From positions 310,001-374,000 of the forward strand of contig NZ_JACHYN010000004.1 of the NCBI RefSeq assembly GCF_014192915.1: a stretch of DNA of 64,000 nt, read 5' to 3'. The notes below the pieces were generated by a model, which saw nothing but the letters and a program-made list of their open reading frames with translations, was not told the origin of the DNA and made no database searches. Below, in pieces: positions 7,228 through 15,630 of this stretch (position 1 is its first letter; the number at the start of each line of letters is the position of its first letter). The position numbers and the translations under genes were made by a program. Source of the stretch: Azospirillum sp. OGB3. Its GTDB lineage: Bacteria > Pseudomonadota > Alphaproteobacteria > Azospirillales > Azospirillaceae.

Positions 7228-8280
7228 TCACGAGCCCGCCGGGCGGACGATGACGTCGCCGGGCTTCAGGCCGGACAGGATCTCCAGCCCACCGGGCCGA
7301 TCGCCGACCGTGGGAATCTCACCGCCCGCCTGGACCGGAACCTCCGTCCCGTCGGCCAGCCGGACGAAATCGGTGCCGAAGCGGCGCAGCAGCCAGTCCG
7401 GCGGGATCACCACCGCGTCGCGCGTGCCGGTGGCGACATAGACCCGCGCCCGCTCGCCGACGAAGAAGTCGCCGAGACCGCTGACCGTGGCGTCGGCAAC
7501 CACCCGACCGCCGGCCATCTCCGGATAGACCTGCCGCACGGCGCCGCGCGCCAGCGCCGTGGCTCCGGGATCGGCGGAGGCCACCGGGGCCAGCCCGCGC
7601 TGGCCGACCAGCACCGGGTCGCCCTCCTTCAGGAAGCGGGCGTGCCGCTCCGGCAAGCGCAGCCGCAGAATGTAGGTGTCGGTGGCGATGCCGGCGACCG
7701 GCTCGCCCGGCATGACCACAGCGCCGGCGATCACCCTGACCTGGAGAACGCGCCCGGCGGCCGGGGCCAGCACCTCCCCCTCCTGCAACTGCTGGGCGAC
7801 GACGGAGCGTTCGGCCTCCATGGCGGCGATCTGGGCGCGGGCGACGTCCAGCGCCGCCTGGGCGTCGTCCAGCCGCTGCTGCGTGCCGGTGCCGCTGGCG
7901 CGGAGCTGGCGGGCGCGGCCCAGCTCCAGCTCCGCCTGATGCTGCTGCGCGGTCAGCGCCTGGATGCGCGCGTCGAGTGCTGTGAGCTGGAGCGGCAGCT
8001 TGGGGTCGCGCACGGTCGCGATGACCTGCCCGACGGTCACCTTGTCGCCCTCCCTCACCGTCAGATCGGCGACGGTCCCGCCGATGCGGGTGCGGGCCAT
8101 CGTCTCGCGCACGCTTTCCACCGTGGCGAAGACGGCCTTCAGGTCCTCCACCGGGCGCGGCTGGACGGTCAGGGTGCCGGACTCGGCCGCCATTGCGGAT
8201 GCGGGCAGGAGGAGCGCCAGCAGGGCAACGGCGAGCAGCACCTTGCGGGCTGGCGTGTATGGGACGAGCGAGCGGGGCAT
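7228..8280 (-). CDS. RND periplasmic adaptor (membrane fusion protein)
   Basis: This 350-residue protein has a signal peptide (hydrophobic core about residues 14-30, ending ASAMAAE). A split lipoyl domain follows (G-G-T-V-A-D-L-T-V-R-E-G-D-K-V near 67-80 and V-L-A-P-A-A-G-R-V near 170), with a helical hairpin between the halves and beta-barrel sections after. It links the RND permease to an outer-membrane channel. It is the first gene of the minus-strand adaptor-permease-rhodanese operon. Its upstream region carries the strong palindrome at 8330-8351, shared with the divergent DUF2892 gene. Confidence 0.9.
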   Translation of the reverse strand: MPRSLVPYTPARKVLLAVALLALLLPASAMAAESGTLTVQPRPVEDLKAVFATVESVRETMARTRIGGTVADLTVREGDKVTVGQVIATVRDPKLPLQLTALDARIQALTAQQHQAELELGRARQLRASGTGTQQRLDDAQAALDVARAQIAAMEAERSVVAQQLQEGEVLAPAAGRVLQVRVIAGAVVMPGEPVAGIATDTYILRLRLPERHARFLKEGDPVLVGQRGLAPVASADPGATALARGAVRQVYPEMAGGRVVADATVSGLGDFFVGERARVYVATGTRDAVVIPPDWLLRRFGTDFVRLADGTEVPVQAGGEIPTVGDRPGGLEILSGLKPGDVIVRPAGS

Positions 8281-8329
8281 GGTGGGCCACTTCAGACGGG
8301 GGAGCGGAACGCGTGGTGTCTTGACTCCA

Positions 8330-8351
8330 TAATTTAGATATTACTAAATTA
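8330..8351. promoter_or_regulatory. Perfect 8-bp inverted repeat, putative SqrR/BigR-like operator
   Basis: TAATTTAG and CTAAATTA are perfect inverted arms around a 6-bp spacer, an AT-rich island in GC-rich DNA. It lies in the 120-bp gap between the divergent RND adaptor gene (starts 8280) and the DUF2892 gene (starts 8401), so one bound dimer could control both. It matches the site at 3213-3234 at 17 of 22 positions. The likely binder is the ArsR-type protein encoded at 3252. Confidence 0.8.
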
Positions 8352-8400
8352 GTGGCAACGAATGAAATGACCCCGCCAACCGGTACGGGGGGACCGCATT

Positions 8401-8604
8401 ATGAGCATCGACCGCGTCGTCATGGCTTTCGCCGGAGCCATGATTCTGCTGAGCCTCGCCCTGTCCCAAATGCACGGTCCGAACTGGCTGTGGCTGACGG
8501 TCTTCGTCGGGGCCAACCTGCTCCAGGCGGCCTTCACCGGCTTCTGCCCGCTGGCGATCGTGCTGAAGCGGATCGGCCTGCGCCCCGGCGTCGCCTTCCC
8601 CTGA
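8401..8604 (+). CDS. DUF2892 (YgaP-type) small membrane protein
   Basis: This 67-residue protein has two transmembrane helices (about residues 5-22 and 28-50) and the family signature [12 protein letters not shown] near residues 38-49, with one conserved Cys. DUF2892 is the membrane domain of the YgaP rhodanese and is often controlled by YgaV/BigR/SqrR-type repressors. Here it is separate from the rhodanese but divergent from the operon that encodes one, with a shared operator. A role in handling sulfane sulfur at the membrane is likely but not proven. Confidence 0.85.
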   Translation: MSIDRVVMAFAGAMILLSLALSQMHGPNWLWLTVFVGANLLQAAFTGFCPLAIVLKRIGLRPGVAFP

Positions 8605-8708
8605 GCGCATGCGCCCGCGCGGATTGAAAGCGTCGGCGTAAGGGTGTATGCGGCGCGTCGGGGGCCGTTCCCGCGGTTCCCCGCGTCTTCACCCGTCCGA
8701 AGGATGCC

Positions 8709-10550
8709 ATGCGGTTCACGGTCCGCCCGGGTTGCCTGATGCTGGCGCTGTTGGGGGCGCTCTCCGCCGGGCTTCCCGCCCAGGCGGCGGAGCCGCCGAT
8801 TCGCGTCGGCGTGCTGGCCTACCGTGGCGGCGACCATGCGAACGCGGTGTGGGAGCCGACCGTCCGCTATCTGGCCGACCGCTTTCTGCGGCGCGGGGCG
8901 GAAATGGTGCCGCTCGACCTGCCGGGCATGGACGCGGCGGTGGCCGCCGGCAGCGTCGATTTCGTGCTGACGAACACCGGCAATTACGTGGAGCTGGAGG
9001 CCCGCCACGGCGTCACCCGCATCGCCACGCTCCATTCCTCCCGCTCCGGCGCGTCGGGGGCTGCGGTGGGCTCGGCCCTGATCGTCCGGGCCGGGCGCGA
9101 CGACATCCGCAGCCTCGCCGACCTGAAGGGCAAGTCCGTGATGGCGGTGGACCCCGACGCCTTTGGCGGCTTCCAGATCGCCTGGGGGGCGATGCTGACG
9201 GCTGGGGTCGATCCCTACACCGATTTGAAGGAGCTGCGCTTCTCCGGTTTTCCTGTGGACCGCGTCGCCTTCGCCGTCCGCGACGGCGCGGTGGACGCCG
9301 GCGTGCTGCGCGCCTGCGTGCTGGAGGAGCTGGCCGCGGAAGGCCACCTCGACCGCGCGGCTTTCCAAATCGTCGGCACCCGGACGGAGCCGGGATTCGG
9401 CTGCGCCCTGTCCACCGGGCTCTACCCCGACTGGCCGCTCGCCCGGCTGGCCAAAACGCCGGAGGACTTGGCGAAGGCAGTGGTGGTCGCTCTGTTCCAG
9501 ATGCCGGACGGCCATCCGGCGGCGCTGGTCGGCGGCTACGAGGGCTGGACGGTGCCGATGGACTACCAGCCGGTCCACGGCCTGTTTCGCAGCCTCCGCA
9601 TCGGCCCCTACGAGCATCTGCGCGACGTCACCCTGCTCGACCTCGCACGGGAGCATTGGCACTGGCTGGCGCTGGCGGCGCTGGCCCTGCTGTGGTGGGC
9701 GGTCCATTCGCTGCGGGTGGAGCATCTCATCAAGGTGCGCACGGCGGAACTGCGCGCGGCCAACCGCGAGCTGCGCCACGAGATGGCCGAACGCCGCCGC
9801 GCCGAGGACACCGCGCGGGAACGGCAGAAGGAGATGGACCATGTGGCCCGCCTCTCCATCCTCGGCGAGATGGCCAGCAACATCGCGCATGAGCTGAACC
9901 AGCCGCTCGGCGCCATCGCCAACTACGCGCGCGGCTGCACGCGGCGGCTGGAGGCCGGGGTGGGCAGCGCCGCGGAGTTCGCGGAGGCCTCCCGCGCCAT
10001 CGCCGCCCAGGCCGACCGCGCCGGGCAGATCATCGCGCGCATCCGCGACTTCGTGCGCAAGCGCGCCGTCCAGCTGGAGCCGGCCGACGTCAACGGCGCG
10101 GTGGAAGCGGCGTTGCAGCTCTGCGAGGGGCGGGCGCGCAGCGGCAACATCCCGGTCACCCGCGACCTGACCCCCGGCCTGCCGCCGGTGCTGGCCGACC
10201 GGGTGCAGATCGAGCAGGTCGTGCTCAACTTGGTCAAGAACGCGCTGGACGCCATGGATGATGGGGCGGGGGAGGGCAGGGGCGTCACCGTGCGCACCGG
10301 GCTGGACGGGGAGGGGCGGGTGGAGATCGCGGTGGCCGATCGCGGGCACGGCCTGTCGGAGGACGCGCGAGCGCGGCTGTTCGATCCCTTCTTCACCACC
10401 AAGCCCGGCGGCATGGGCCTCGGCCTGTCGATCTGCCGGACCATCGTGGAAAGCCATGGCGGCCATCTCTGGGCCACCGATCATCCGGGCGGGGGCACCG
10501 TGGTGCGCTTCGTCCTGCCCGCAGCGGAGGAGAAGGTAGATGCAGGCTGA
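8709..10550 (+). CDS. TtrS-like sensor histidine kinase with PhnD-type periplasmic domain
   Basis: This 613-residue sensor has a signal peptide (residues 1-26, ending QAA), a periplasmic substrate-binding domain of the PhnD type (about 30-310), one transmembrane helix near 316-336 and a coiled coil. The HisKA domain carries the phospho-acceptor His394 in A-H-E-L-N-Q-P-L-G, and the ATPase domain has N-L-V-K-N-A-L-D-A, D-R-G-H-G-L and G-M-G-L-G-L-S boxes. This arrangement is that of tetrathionate or thiosulfate sensors (TtrS, ThsS). AAGG lies 6 nt before the start. It overlaps the response regulator gene by 11 bp. No tetrathionate reductase genes are in the window, so the ligand is unknown. Confidence 0.88.
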   Translation: MRFTVRPGCLMLALLGALSAGLPAQAAEPPIRVGVLAYRGGDHANAVWEPTVRYLADRFLRRGAEMVPLDLPGMDAAVAAGSVDFVLTNTGNYVELEARHGVTRIATLHSSRSGASGAAVGSALIVRAGRDDIRSLADLKGKSVMAVDPDAFGGFQIAWGAMLTAGVDPYTDLKELRFSGFPVDRVAFAVRDGAVDAGVLRACVLEELAAEGHLDRAAFQIVGTRTEPGFGCALSTGLYPDWPLARLAKTPEDLAKAVVVALFQMPDGHPAALVGGYEGWTVPMDYQPVHGLFRSLRIGPYEHLRDVTLLDLAREHWHWLALAALALLWWAVHSLRVEHLIKVRTAELRAANRELRHEMAERRRAEDTARERQKEMDHVARLSILGEMASNIAHELNQPLGAIANYARGCTRRLEAGVGSAAEFAEASRAIAAQADRAGQIIARIRDFVRKRAVQLEPADVNGAVEAALQLCEGRARSGNIPVTRDLTPGLPPVLADRVQIEQVVLNLVKNALDAMDDGAGEGRGVTVRTGLDGEGRVEIAVADRGHGLSEDARARLFDPFFTTKPGGMGLGLSICRTIVESHGGHLWATDHPGGGTVVRFVLPAAEEKVDAG

Positions 10551-11151
10551 CGCGGCCCGCACCGTTTACGTGGTGGACGACGATCCGGCGATGCGCCATT
10601 CGCTGGGCTGGCTGATCGGCTCGCTGGGCGTGGCGGTGGAGTCGTTCGGCTCCGGCGAGGAGTTCCTGCGCGCCGTCCGCGCCGACCGGCCCGGCTGCCT
10701 CGTCACCGACGTGCGGATGCCGGGCATGAGCGGGCTGGAACTGCAGGACACGCTGGCCCGCGCCGGCTCCGTGCTGGCCGTCGTGGTCATCACCGGCCAC
10801 GGCGACGTGCCGATGGCCGCCCGCGCCTTTCGCGCCGGGGCGGTGGACTTCATCGAGAAGCCCTTCAACGACCAGCTCCTCCTCGACCGGGTGCACGAGG
10901 CGCTGGAGACGTCCCGGCGGGCGTGGGAGGCGCAGGCGCGCAAGGCCCATGTCCGCGCCCTGCTGGCCCGCCTGACCCCGCGGGAGCGGCAGGTCGCTGA
11001 TCTGGTGGTGCAGGGCAAGCCCAACAAGGTTGTCGCGGCGGAGATCAACCTCAGCCTGAAGACGGTGGAGGTGCACCGCCACAACGTCATGGACAAGCTG
11101 GAGGTCGCCTCCGTCTCCGACCTGACCCGCCTTCTCTTGGAAGCGGAGTAG
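10540..11151 (+). CDS. TtrR/FixJ-type response regulator
   Basis: This 203-residue regulator has a receiver domain (about residues 5-120) with acidic residues D-D-D near the N-terminus, the phosphorylated Asp57 in T-D-V-R-M-P-G-M-S-G, and a Lys in I-E-K-P-F. A LuxR-type helix-turn-helix follows (about residues 143-200: L-T-P-R-E-R-Q-V-A ... S-L-K-T-V-E-V-H-R). It is the partner of the kinase gene it overlaps. The FixJ/TtrR class activates transcription when phosphorylated. The stop lies 3 bp from the converging thioredoxin gene. Confidence 0.92.
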   Translation: MQADAARTVYVVDDDPAMRHSLGWLIGSLGVAVESFGSGEEFLRAVRADRPGCLVTDVRMPGMSGLELQDTLARAGSVLAVVVITGHGDVPMAARAFRAGAVDFIEKPFNDQLLLDRVHEALETSRRAWEAQARKAHVRALLARLTPRERQVADLVVQGKPNKVVAAEINLSLKTVEVHRHNVMDKLEVASVSDLTRLLLEAE

Positions 11152-11154
11152 CGC

Positions 11155-11604
11155 TCAGACGGCCGCCATCGCCTGCCGCACCCAGCCGAGCAGGGCGGGC
11201 AGCGGCATCGCCCCGGCGGTGCGGGCCACTTCGCGCCCGTGATGGACCAGCACGAGGGTCGGGATGCTGCGCACGCCGAAGCGGGCGGCCAGATCGGGTG
11301 CGGCCTCGGTGTCGACCTTGGCGAGGCGGACGTGCGGCTCCAGCCGGCCGGCGGCTTGCTCGAAGACTGGCGCCATCATCCGGCACGGCCCGCACCACTC
11401 CGCCCAGAAGTCGATGAGCAGCGGCAGGTCGCTGCGCTCCGCCTGGGCTGTGAAGCGTGCGGCGGTCAGCGCGATGGGCGTGCCCTGAAACAGCGGCTGC
11501 CCGCAGCGGCCACATTTCCCGGCGCCGGGCTGGTCCAGGCGGGCGCGCGGCATGCGGTTCAGGGTGTCGCAGCTCGGGCAGGCGACGTGCAGAAGGTCGG
11601 ACAT
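11155..11604 (-). CDS. trxC: Thioredoxin 2 with N-terminal zinc ribbon
   Basis: The 149-residue protein starts at ATG 11604. The N-terminal zinc ribbon has a CPSC pair near residue 10 and a CGRC pair near 31; the thioredoxin domain follows, with the active site W-C-G-P-C near residues 70-74 and the cis-Pro in R-S-I-P-T-L. This is the TrxC layout, a cytoplasmic disulfide reductase commonly induced by oxidative stress. The frame is open to an upstream ATG at 11622, but the TrxC family usually begins just before the first zinc Cys. It converges with the TtrR-like gene. A thiol reductase next to persulfide-handling genes is fitting but may be chance. Confidence 0.93.
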   Translation of the reverse strand: MSDLLHVACPSCDTLNRMPRARLDQPGAGKCGRCGQPLFQGTPIALTAARFTAQAERSDLPLLIDFWAEWCGPCRMMAPVFEQAAGRLEPHVRLAKVDTEAAPDLAARFGVRSIPTLVLVHHGREVARTAGAMPLPALLGWVRQAMAAV

Positions 11605-11869
11605 GGCGCGGCTTCCCTCCAAGACGGGCGTCTTTATGAGCGTGATCTAATGCAGTGCGCGGCAAGCGCAAGAGGCCGGCGGCGCGGGGCAGGGCTGCGG
11701 GCGACAACCTTTTTTCGTTTGGGGGCATACGTGGGCACGACGCAGGGATGTGCGCCTTCGGCATTGCGGTTGGGCGGGCGCTGTTCCTAGAATGCCGCCC
11801 CGTGGCCGTCCCCCGTCGGGAATGGCCGCGTCGTTCCGCCCACGCCCTTCCGCAGAACCGCGATTTCGA

Positions 11870-12460
11870 ATGAAGCCTTCCTTTTCGTCCGCCTCCGCCG
11901 CCGGCTGTTCCTCCGTGGACGAGTCCGGTTCCGTCCTGGCGCGCGCGCGGGCTCTGACGGTGGGATGGGGGGCCGGAGCGCGGGCGCTGTGCACATTGCC
12001 CGCTGCCGCGGTTCCGGCGCCCTTCCGAACGCTGCTCGACCACGACCGCGGCATGACCGCCGTCCTGTCGGAGCGGTGGGGCGAGCCGGTGGGCGTGCGG
12101 GTGCTGCGCCAGCGGATGGAGCCGGACGGGACGGCGCTGCTGCGCGACATCGTTCTGACCGTGGGGCCGGACACGCTGCCGGTGGAATTGGCGAGCATCC
12201 GCATTGCGCTCGACGGCTTTCCCGCGGCCTTCGCCGAACAGCTTCGCGAGGGGACGGAGCCCTTCGGGCGCCTGCTGGCGCGCAACGGCGTCGTCTTCTC
12301 GGTGGAGGTGATGGGCCTGCTGACCGCGCCGGCCGTCGAGGCCTGGACCGCGGAGGGGCGTGTGCCGTCCGGAGCCACGCTGTACGGGCGTATCGGGCGG
12401 CTGGTGCGGGCGGACGGCTGGACCATCGCGGAAACGGTGGAACTGCTTCCCCGCGCCTGA
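11870..12460 (+). CDS. Chorismate-lyase-like (UbiC superfamily) protein
   Basis: This protein of about 196 residues resembles the chorismate lyase fold family. It has an L-L-D-H-D-x-G-M-T opening near residue 56, W-G-E-P-V-G-V-R-V-L, then V-E-L-A-S-I-R-I-A-L, and an E-G-T-E-P-F-G-R-L-L segment equivalent to the N-T-P-L-G-x-x-L stretch of UbiC. It is too divergent to claim pyruvate release from chorismate. The next genes make 4-aminobenzoate from chorismate, which fits an aromatic-precursor theme. The start is uncertain: ATG 11870 has a weak ribosome site and the frame is open to 11750. Confidence 0.6.
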   Translation: MKPSFSSASAAGCSSVDESGSVLARARALTVGWGAGARALCTLPAAAVPAPFRTLLDHDRGMTAVLSERWGEPVGVRVLRQRMEPDGTALLRDIVLTVGPDTLPVELASIRIALDGFPAAFAEQLREGTEPFGRLLARNGVVFSVEVMGLLTAPAVEAWTAEGRVPSGATLYGRIGRLVRADGWTIAETVELLPRA

Positions 12461-12496
12461 AGTCTGATGCAGGGCTATCGCATTTGCCTTTATAGA

Positions 12497-12518
12497 CCCC
12501 TCCCCTCTGGGGAGAGGG
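12497..12518. repeat. GC-rich dyad repeat (CTCCCC / GGGGAG)
   Basis: CTCCCC at 12500-12505 and GGGGAG at 12509-12514 form a tight hairpin, extended by further C and G runs. A related C-run/G-run dyad occurs at 26532-26600. These look like copies of a dispersed intergenic palindrome. It lies between the chorismate-lyase-like and dehydrogenase genes and could stall or shield the transcript. There is no T-tract after it. Confidence 0.5.
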
Positions 12519-12622
12519 AACTTCATATCCAGTCACCCCGGTGTCTGACGCCGAACGGAGTGCCATCCGGCGGAGCATCTGCTAAACCTGAAAAACCGCT
12601 CACGCCCTTCGCATCGGTGACC

Positions 12623-13408
12623 ATGACCGCCCCGCATCTTCCCTATCTGTCGCAGTTTTCGCTGGAAGGCCGGGTGGCGCTGGTCACCGGGTCCGGGCGC
12701 GGGCTGGGTCTGGAAATCGCCCGCGCCATGGCCGGGTCCGGCGCCCATGTGCTGCTGAACGGGCGCGACGCCGCGCGGCTGGAGCCGGTGGCCGAGGCCA
12801 TCGCCGCGGCCGGCGGGCGGGCCTCCGTCCTGGCCTTCGACGTGGCCGACCGGGGCGCGGTGCGGGACGCCTTCGCGCGGATCGCCCGGGACCATGGGCG
12901 GCTGGACGTGCTGGTCCAGAATGTCGGGCAGCGCAACCGCAAGCCGCTGACCGACTTCGCGGACGAGGAAATCAGCGAGCTGCTCAACGTCGATCTGGCC
13001 GCCGGCCTGATCCTGGCGCGGGAAGCGGCGCGGCTGATGCTGCCCCAGGGCTTCGGACGGCTGATCACGGTGACTTCCATCTCCGGGCAAATCGCCCGCG
13101 CCAACGACGCGGTCTACGCCGCTGCCAAGGCCGGACTGGCCGGCATGGTGCGGGCGCTCGCCGCCGAGTACGGCGGCAAGGGCCTGACCAGCAACGCCAT
13201 CGCGCCGGGCTTCTTCGCGACGGAGACCAACGCCGGCATCACCGGCAACCCGGCCCTGTCCGCCTATTTCGAGGGACGCACCCCGATCGGCCGCTGGGGC
13301 CGCCCGGAGGAAATCGCCGGGGCCGCGGTCTTCCTGGCCTCGCCCGCCGCGTCCTACGTCAATGGGCATGTGTTGGTGGTGGACGGCGGCGCCACCATTC
13401 TCATGTGA
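12623..13408 (+). CDS. Short-chain dehydrogenase/reductase
   Basis: This 261-residue classical SDR has a T-G-S-G-R-G-L-G nucleotide-binding motif near residues 22-29, followed by L-N-G-R-D (NADP-type preference possible). An N-V-G box is near 101, the catalytic Ser is in V-T-S-I-S-G, the Y-A-A-A-K pair is near 162-166 and the C-terminal V-D-G-G-A is near the end. The opening L-E-G-R-V-A-L-V-T resembles gluconate 5-dehydrogenase, but SDR substrates cannot be read from sequence. The start is ATG 12623; the longer open frame lacks family similarity. The stop overlaps a possible GTG start of pabB (13405). Confidence 0.88.
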   Translation: MTAPHLPYLSQFSLEGRVALVTGSGRGLGLEIARAMAGSGAHVLLNGRDAARLEPVAEAIAAAGGRASVLAFDVADRGAVRDAFARIARDHGRLDVLVQNVGQRNRKPLTDFADEEISELLNVDLAAGLILAREAARLMLPQGFGRLITVTSISGQIARANDAVYAAAKAGLAGMVRALAAEYGGKGLTSNAIAPGFFATETNAGITGNPALSAYFEGRTPIGRWGRPEEIAGAAVFLASPAASYVNGHVLVVDGGATILM

Positions 13409-13437
13409 AGGCCGGTCTTAGAGGAAGTTGCGCCGCC

Positions 13438-14793
13438 ATGCTGGCGATCCCCTTGTCATGCGCCGATCCGGCGGAGGCTTTCCGCGCCCTGTCCGGACAG
13501 CCCTGGTCGATGCTGCTCGACAGCGCCGCCCCGCACCCCACCCATGGCCGCTACAGCTACATCGCGGCGGAGCCCGTCCGCACCTTGGAGTCGCTGGACG
13601 GGCGGGCCTATCTCGACGGCCGGCCGGTGGACGGCGACCCCTTCGCCGTGCTGGCGGAGGAACTGGCGCGCCACGCCCGTCCAGAAGGGCCGCCGGGACC
13701 GGCGCCCTTCTGCGGCGGGGCGGTCGGCTTCATCGGATACGAGGCGGGGCTGCGGCTGGAGCGCATCCGCTCGCGCCACGCCAACCCCGGCGGCCAGCCG
13801 GAGATGGCCTTCGGCTTCTACGACGCGGTGGCCGCCTTCGACCATGCCGAGCGCCGCGCCTGGGTGATCGCTGCCCGCCCGGAGGCGGAGGCCCGCGCCC
13901 GCGCCCTGGCGGCCCGGCTGGAGGGCGGCGGAGTGTCCCCCCTCGGCCCCGTCCCGGCCGCCCCCTGGCGCAGCGAACTGGAGCGGGACGACTATCTGGC
14001 GCGGGTGGAGCGGGTGCTGGAGTACATCCGGGCCGGCGACATCTATCAGGCCAACTTCACGCAGCGCTTCCTGGCCGAGCGGCGCGATGGACTGGACCCC
14101 TACGCGCTGTACCGGCGGCTGCGCGCGATCAGCCCGGCGCCCTTCGCCGCCTATCTCGACTGCGGCCCGCGCCTGCGCATCGCCAGCGCCTCACCGGAGC
14201 GCTTCATCCGTCTCAGCGCCGCCGGGGAGCTCGAGACGCGCCCGATCAAGGGCACCCGCCCGCGCTACGCCGATCCCGCCGCGGACGCCGCCGCCGCCGC
14301 GGAACTGACGGCCAGCGTCAAGGACCGGGCGGAAAACCTGATGATCACCGACCTGCTGCGCAACGACCTCGGCCGGGTGTCGCGGGTGGGCAGCGTCCGG
14401 GTGCCGACGCTCTACGGGCTGGAGAGCTTCGCCAGCGTCCATCACCTCGTCTCGGTGGTCACGGCGCGGCTGCGGCCCGGCCTGGGGGCGGTCGACCTGC
14501 TGCGGGCGGCGCTGCCCGGCGGCTCGATCACCGGGGCGCCCAAGATCCGCGCCATGCAGATCATCGACGAGCTGGAGGTGGCGCGGCGCGGCGCCTATTG
14601 CGGCTCCGTCGCCTGGCTCGGCTTCGACGGCGCGATGGACAGCAGCATCGTCATCCGCACCCTGTCGATCACGCCGGACACGGTGTTCGCCCAGGCCGGC
14701 GGCGGCATCGTCGCCGATTCCGACCCGGCGGACGAGCATGAGGAGATGATGGTCAAGATCCGTGCCCAGCTCCGCGCGCTGGGGGAGACCTGA
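13438..14793 (+). CDS. pabB: Aminodeoxychorismate synthase component I
   Basis: This 451-residue chorismate-binding enzyme makes 4-amino-4-deoxychorismate from chorismate and ammonia in folate synthesis. The catalytic block P-I-K-G-T-R-P-R, then E-N-L-M-I-T-D-L-L-R-N-D-L-G and L-P-G-G-S-I-T-G-A-P-K are all present. The Lys of P-I-K-G-T marks PabB rather than anthranilate synthase. I chose ATG 13438 for the GAGGAAG upstream; a GTG at 13405 overlapping the dehydrogenase stop is the alternative. It is followed 2 bp later by pabC. No glutamine amidotransferase partner (PabA) is in the window, so TrpG or a distant PabA may supply ammonia. Confidence 0.93.
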   Translation: MLAIPLSCADPAEAFRALSGQPWSMLLDSAAPHPTHGRYSYIAAEPVRTLESLDGRAYLDGRPVDGDPFAVLAEELARHARPEGPPGPAPFCGGAVGFIGYEAGLRLERIRSRHANPGGQPEMAFGFYDAVAAFDHAERRAWVIAARPEAEARARALAARLEGGGVSPLGPVPAAPWRSELERDDYLARVERVLEYIRAGDIYQANFTQRFLAERRDGLDPYALYRRLRAISPAPFAAYLDCGPRLRIASASPERFIRLSAAGELETRPIKGTRPRYADPAADAAAAAELTASVKDRAENLMITDLLRNDLGRVSRVGSVRVPTLYGLESFASVHHLVSVVTARLRPGLGAVDLLRAALPGGSITGAPKIRAMQIIDELEVARRGAYCGSVAWLGFDGAMDSSIVIRTLSITPDTVFAQAGGGIVADSDPADEHEEMMVKIRAQLRALGET

Positions 14794-14795
14794 CC

Positions 14796-15620
14796 ATGAG
14801 CCCGGCCATGAACGTCGTCTGGCTGAACGGGCGCCTGCTGCCGGCGGCGGAGGCGCGGATCGACCCGGCGGACCGCGGCTTCACGCTGGGCGACGGGCTG
14901 TTCGAGACGATCCGGGTGGCCGGCGGCACGGCCCGCCATCTCGACCGGCATCTCACACGGTTGGCGGACAGCGCGGCGCTGCTCGGCCTGCCGCTCCCCC
15001 ACGGCGCGGCGGCGCTGACCGCCGCCGCTGAAGCGCTGATCGCAGCGGAGGGCCGGGCGGAGGGCGTGCTGCGGATCACCTTGACGCGGGGCACCGGCGC
15101 GCGCGGCGTGTTGCCGCCAGCGGACGCCGTGCCGACTCTGCTGATGACGCTGGCCCCCGCTCCGCCGCCCGCCGGCCCGGTGGAGGCGGTCATCGCCCGG
15201 AGCACCCGGCGCAACGAGCATTCGCCGCTGTCGCGGGTGAAGTCGCTGAATTACCTGGACTCCATCCTCGCCCGCCAGGAGGCGGCGACGCGCGGCGCTG
15301 GAGAGGCTCTCCTGCTCAACGGCGCGGGCCGTCTGGCCGAGTCCAGCGTGGCGAACCTGTTCATCGTCCGGGACGGGCGTCCGCTGACTCCGCCGGTCGC
15401 CGAGGGCGCCCTGCCGGGCATCCGCCGCGCGCTGATCCTGGAACGGGGCGATGCCGGGGAGGCGCCGCTTTCCGTCGCCGACCTGCTGGGGGCCGGGGAA
15501 GCCTTCCTGACCAACAGCCTCGGCGTACGCCCGCTGCTGCGCGTCGACGGGCAGGCCATCGGCGCCGGGACCGTGGGGCCGGTGACGGCGGCCCTGCTGA
15601 AGGACATCGCGGCGGAGTAG
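14796..15620 (+). CDS. pabC: Aminodeoxychorismate lyase, class IV aminotransferase fold
   Basis: This 274-residue PLP enzyme has the fold-type IV signatures: N-G-x-L-L-P near residue 10, D-R-G-F-T-L-G-D-G-L-F-E-T near 26-38, the PLP Lys in R-V-K-S-L-N-Y-L-D-S near residue 150, and E-S-S-V-A-N-L-F near 183. Placed directly after pabB, it most likely releases pyruvate from aminodeoxychorismate to give 4-aminobenzoate. Branched-chain or D-amino-acid aminotransferase activity cannot be excluded from sequence alone. The gap to pabB is 2 bp, so the genes are translationally coupled. Confidence 0.88.
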   Translation: MSPAMNVVWLNGRLLPAAEARIDPADRGFTLGDGLFETIRVAGGTARHLDRHLTRLADSAALLGLPLPHGAAALTAAAEALIAAEGRAEGVLRITLTRGTGARGVLPPADAVPTLLMTLAPAPPPAGPVEAVIARSTRRNEHSPLSRVKSLNYLDSILARQEAATRGAGEALLLNGAGRLAESSVANLFIVRDGRPLTPPVAEGALPGIRRALILERGDAGEAPLSVADLLGAGEAFLTNSLGVRPLLRVDGQAIGAGTVGPVTAALLKDIAAE

Positions 15621-15630
15621 AACGGCCCCG

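Noticed and set aside
8349..10562. 737-codon minus-strand frame over the histidine kinase
   Set aside because: Antisense to a gene with complete HisKA/ATPase motifs.
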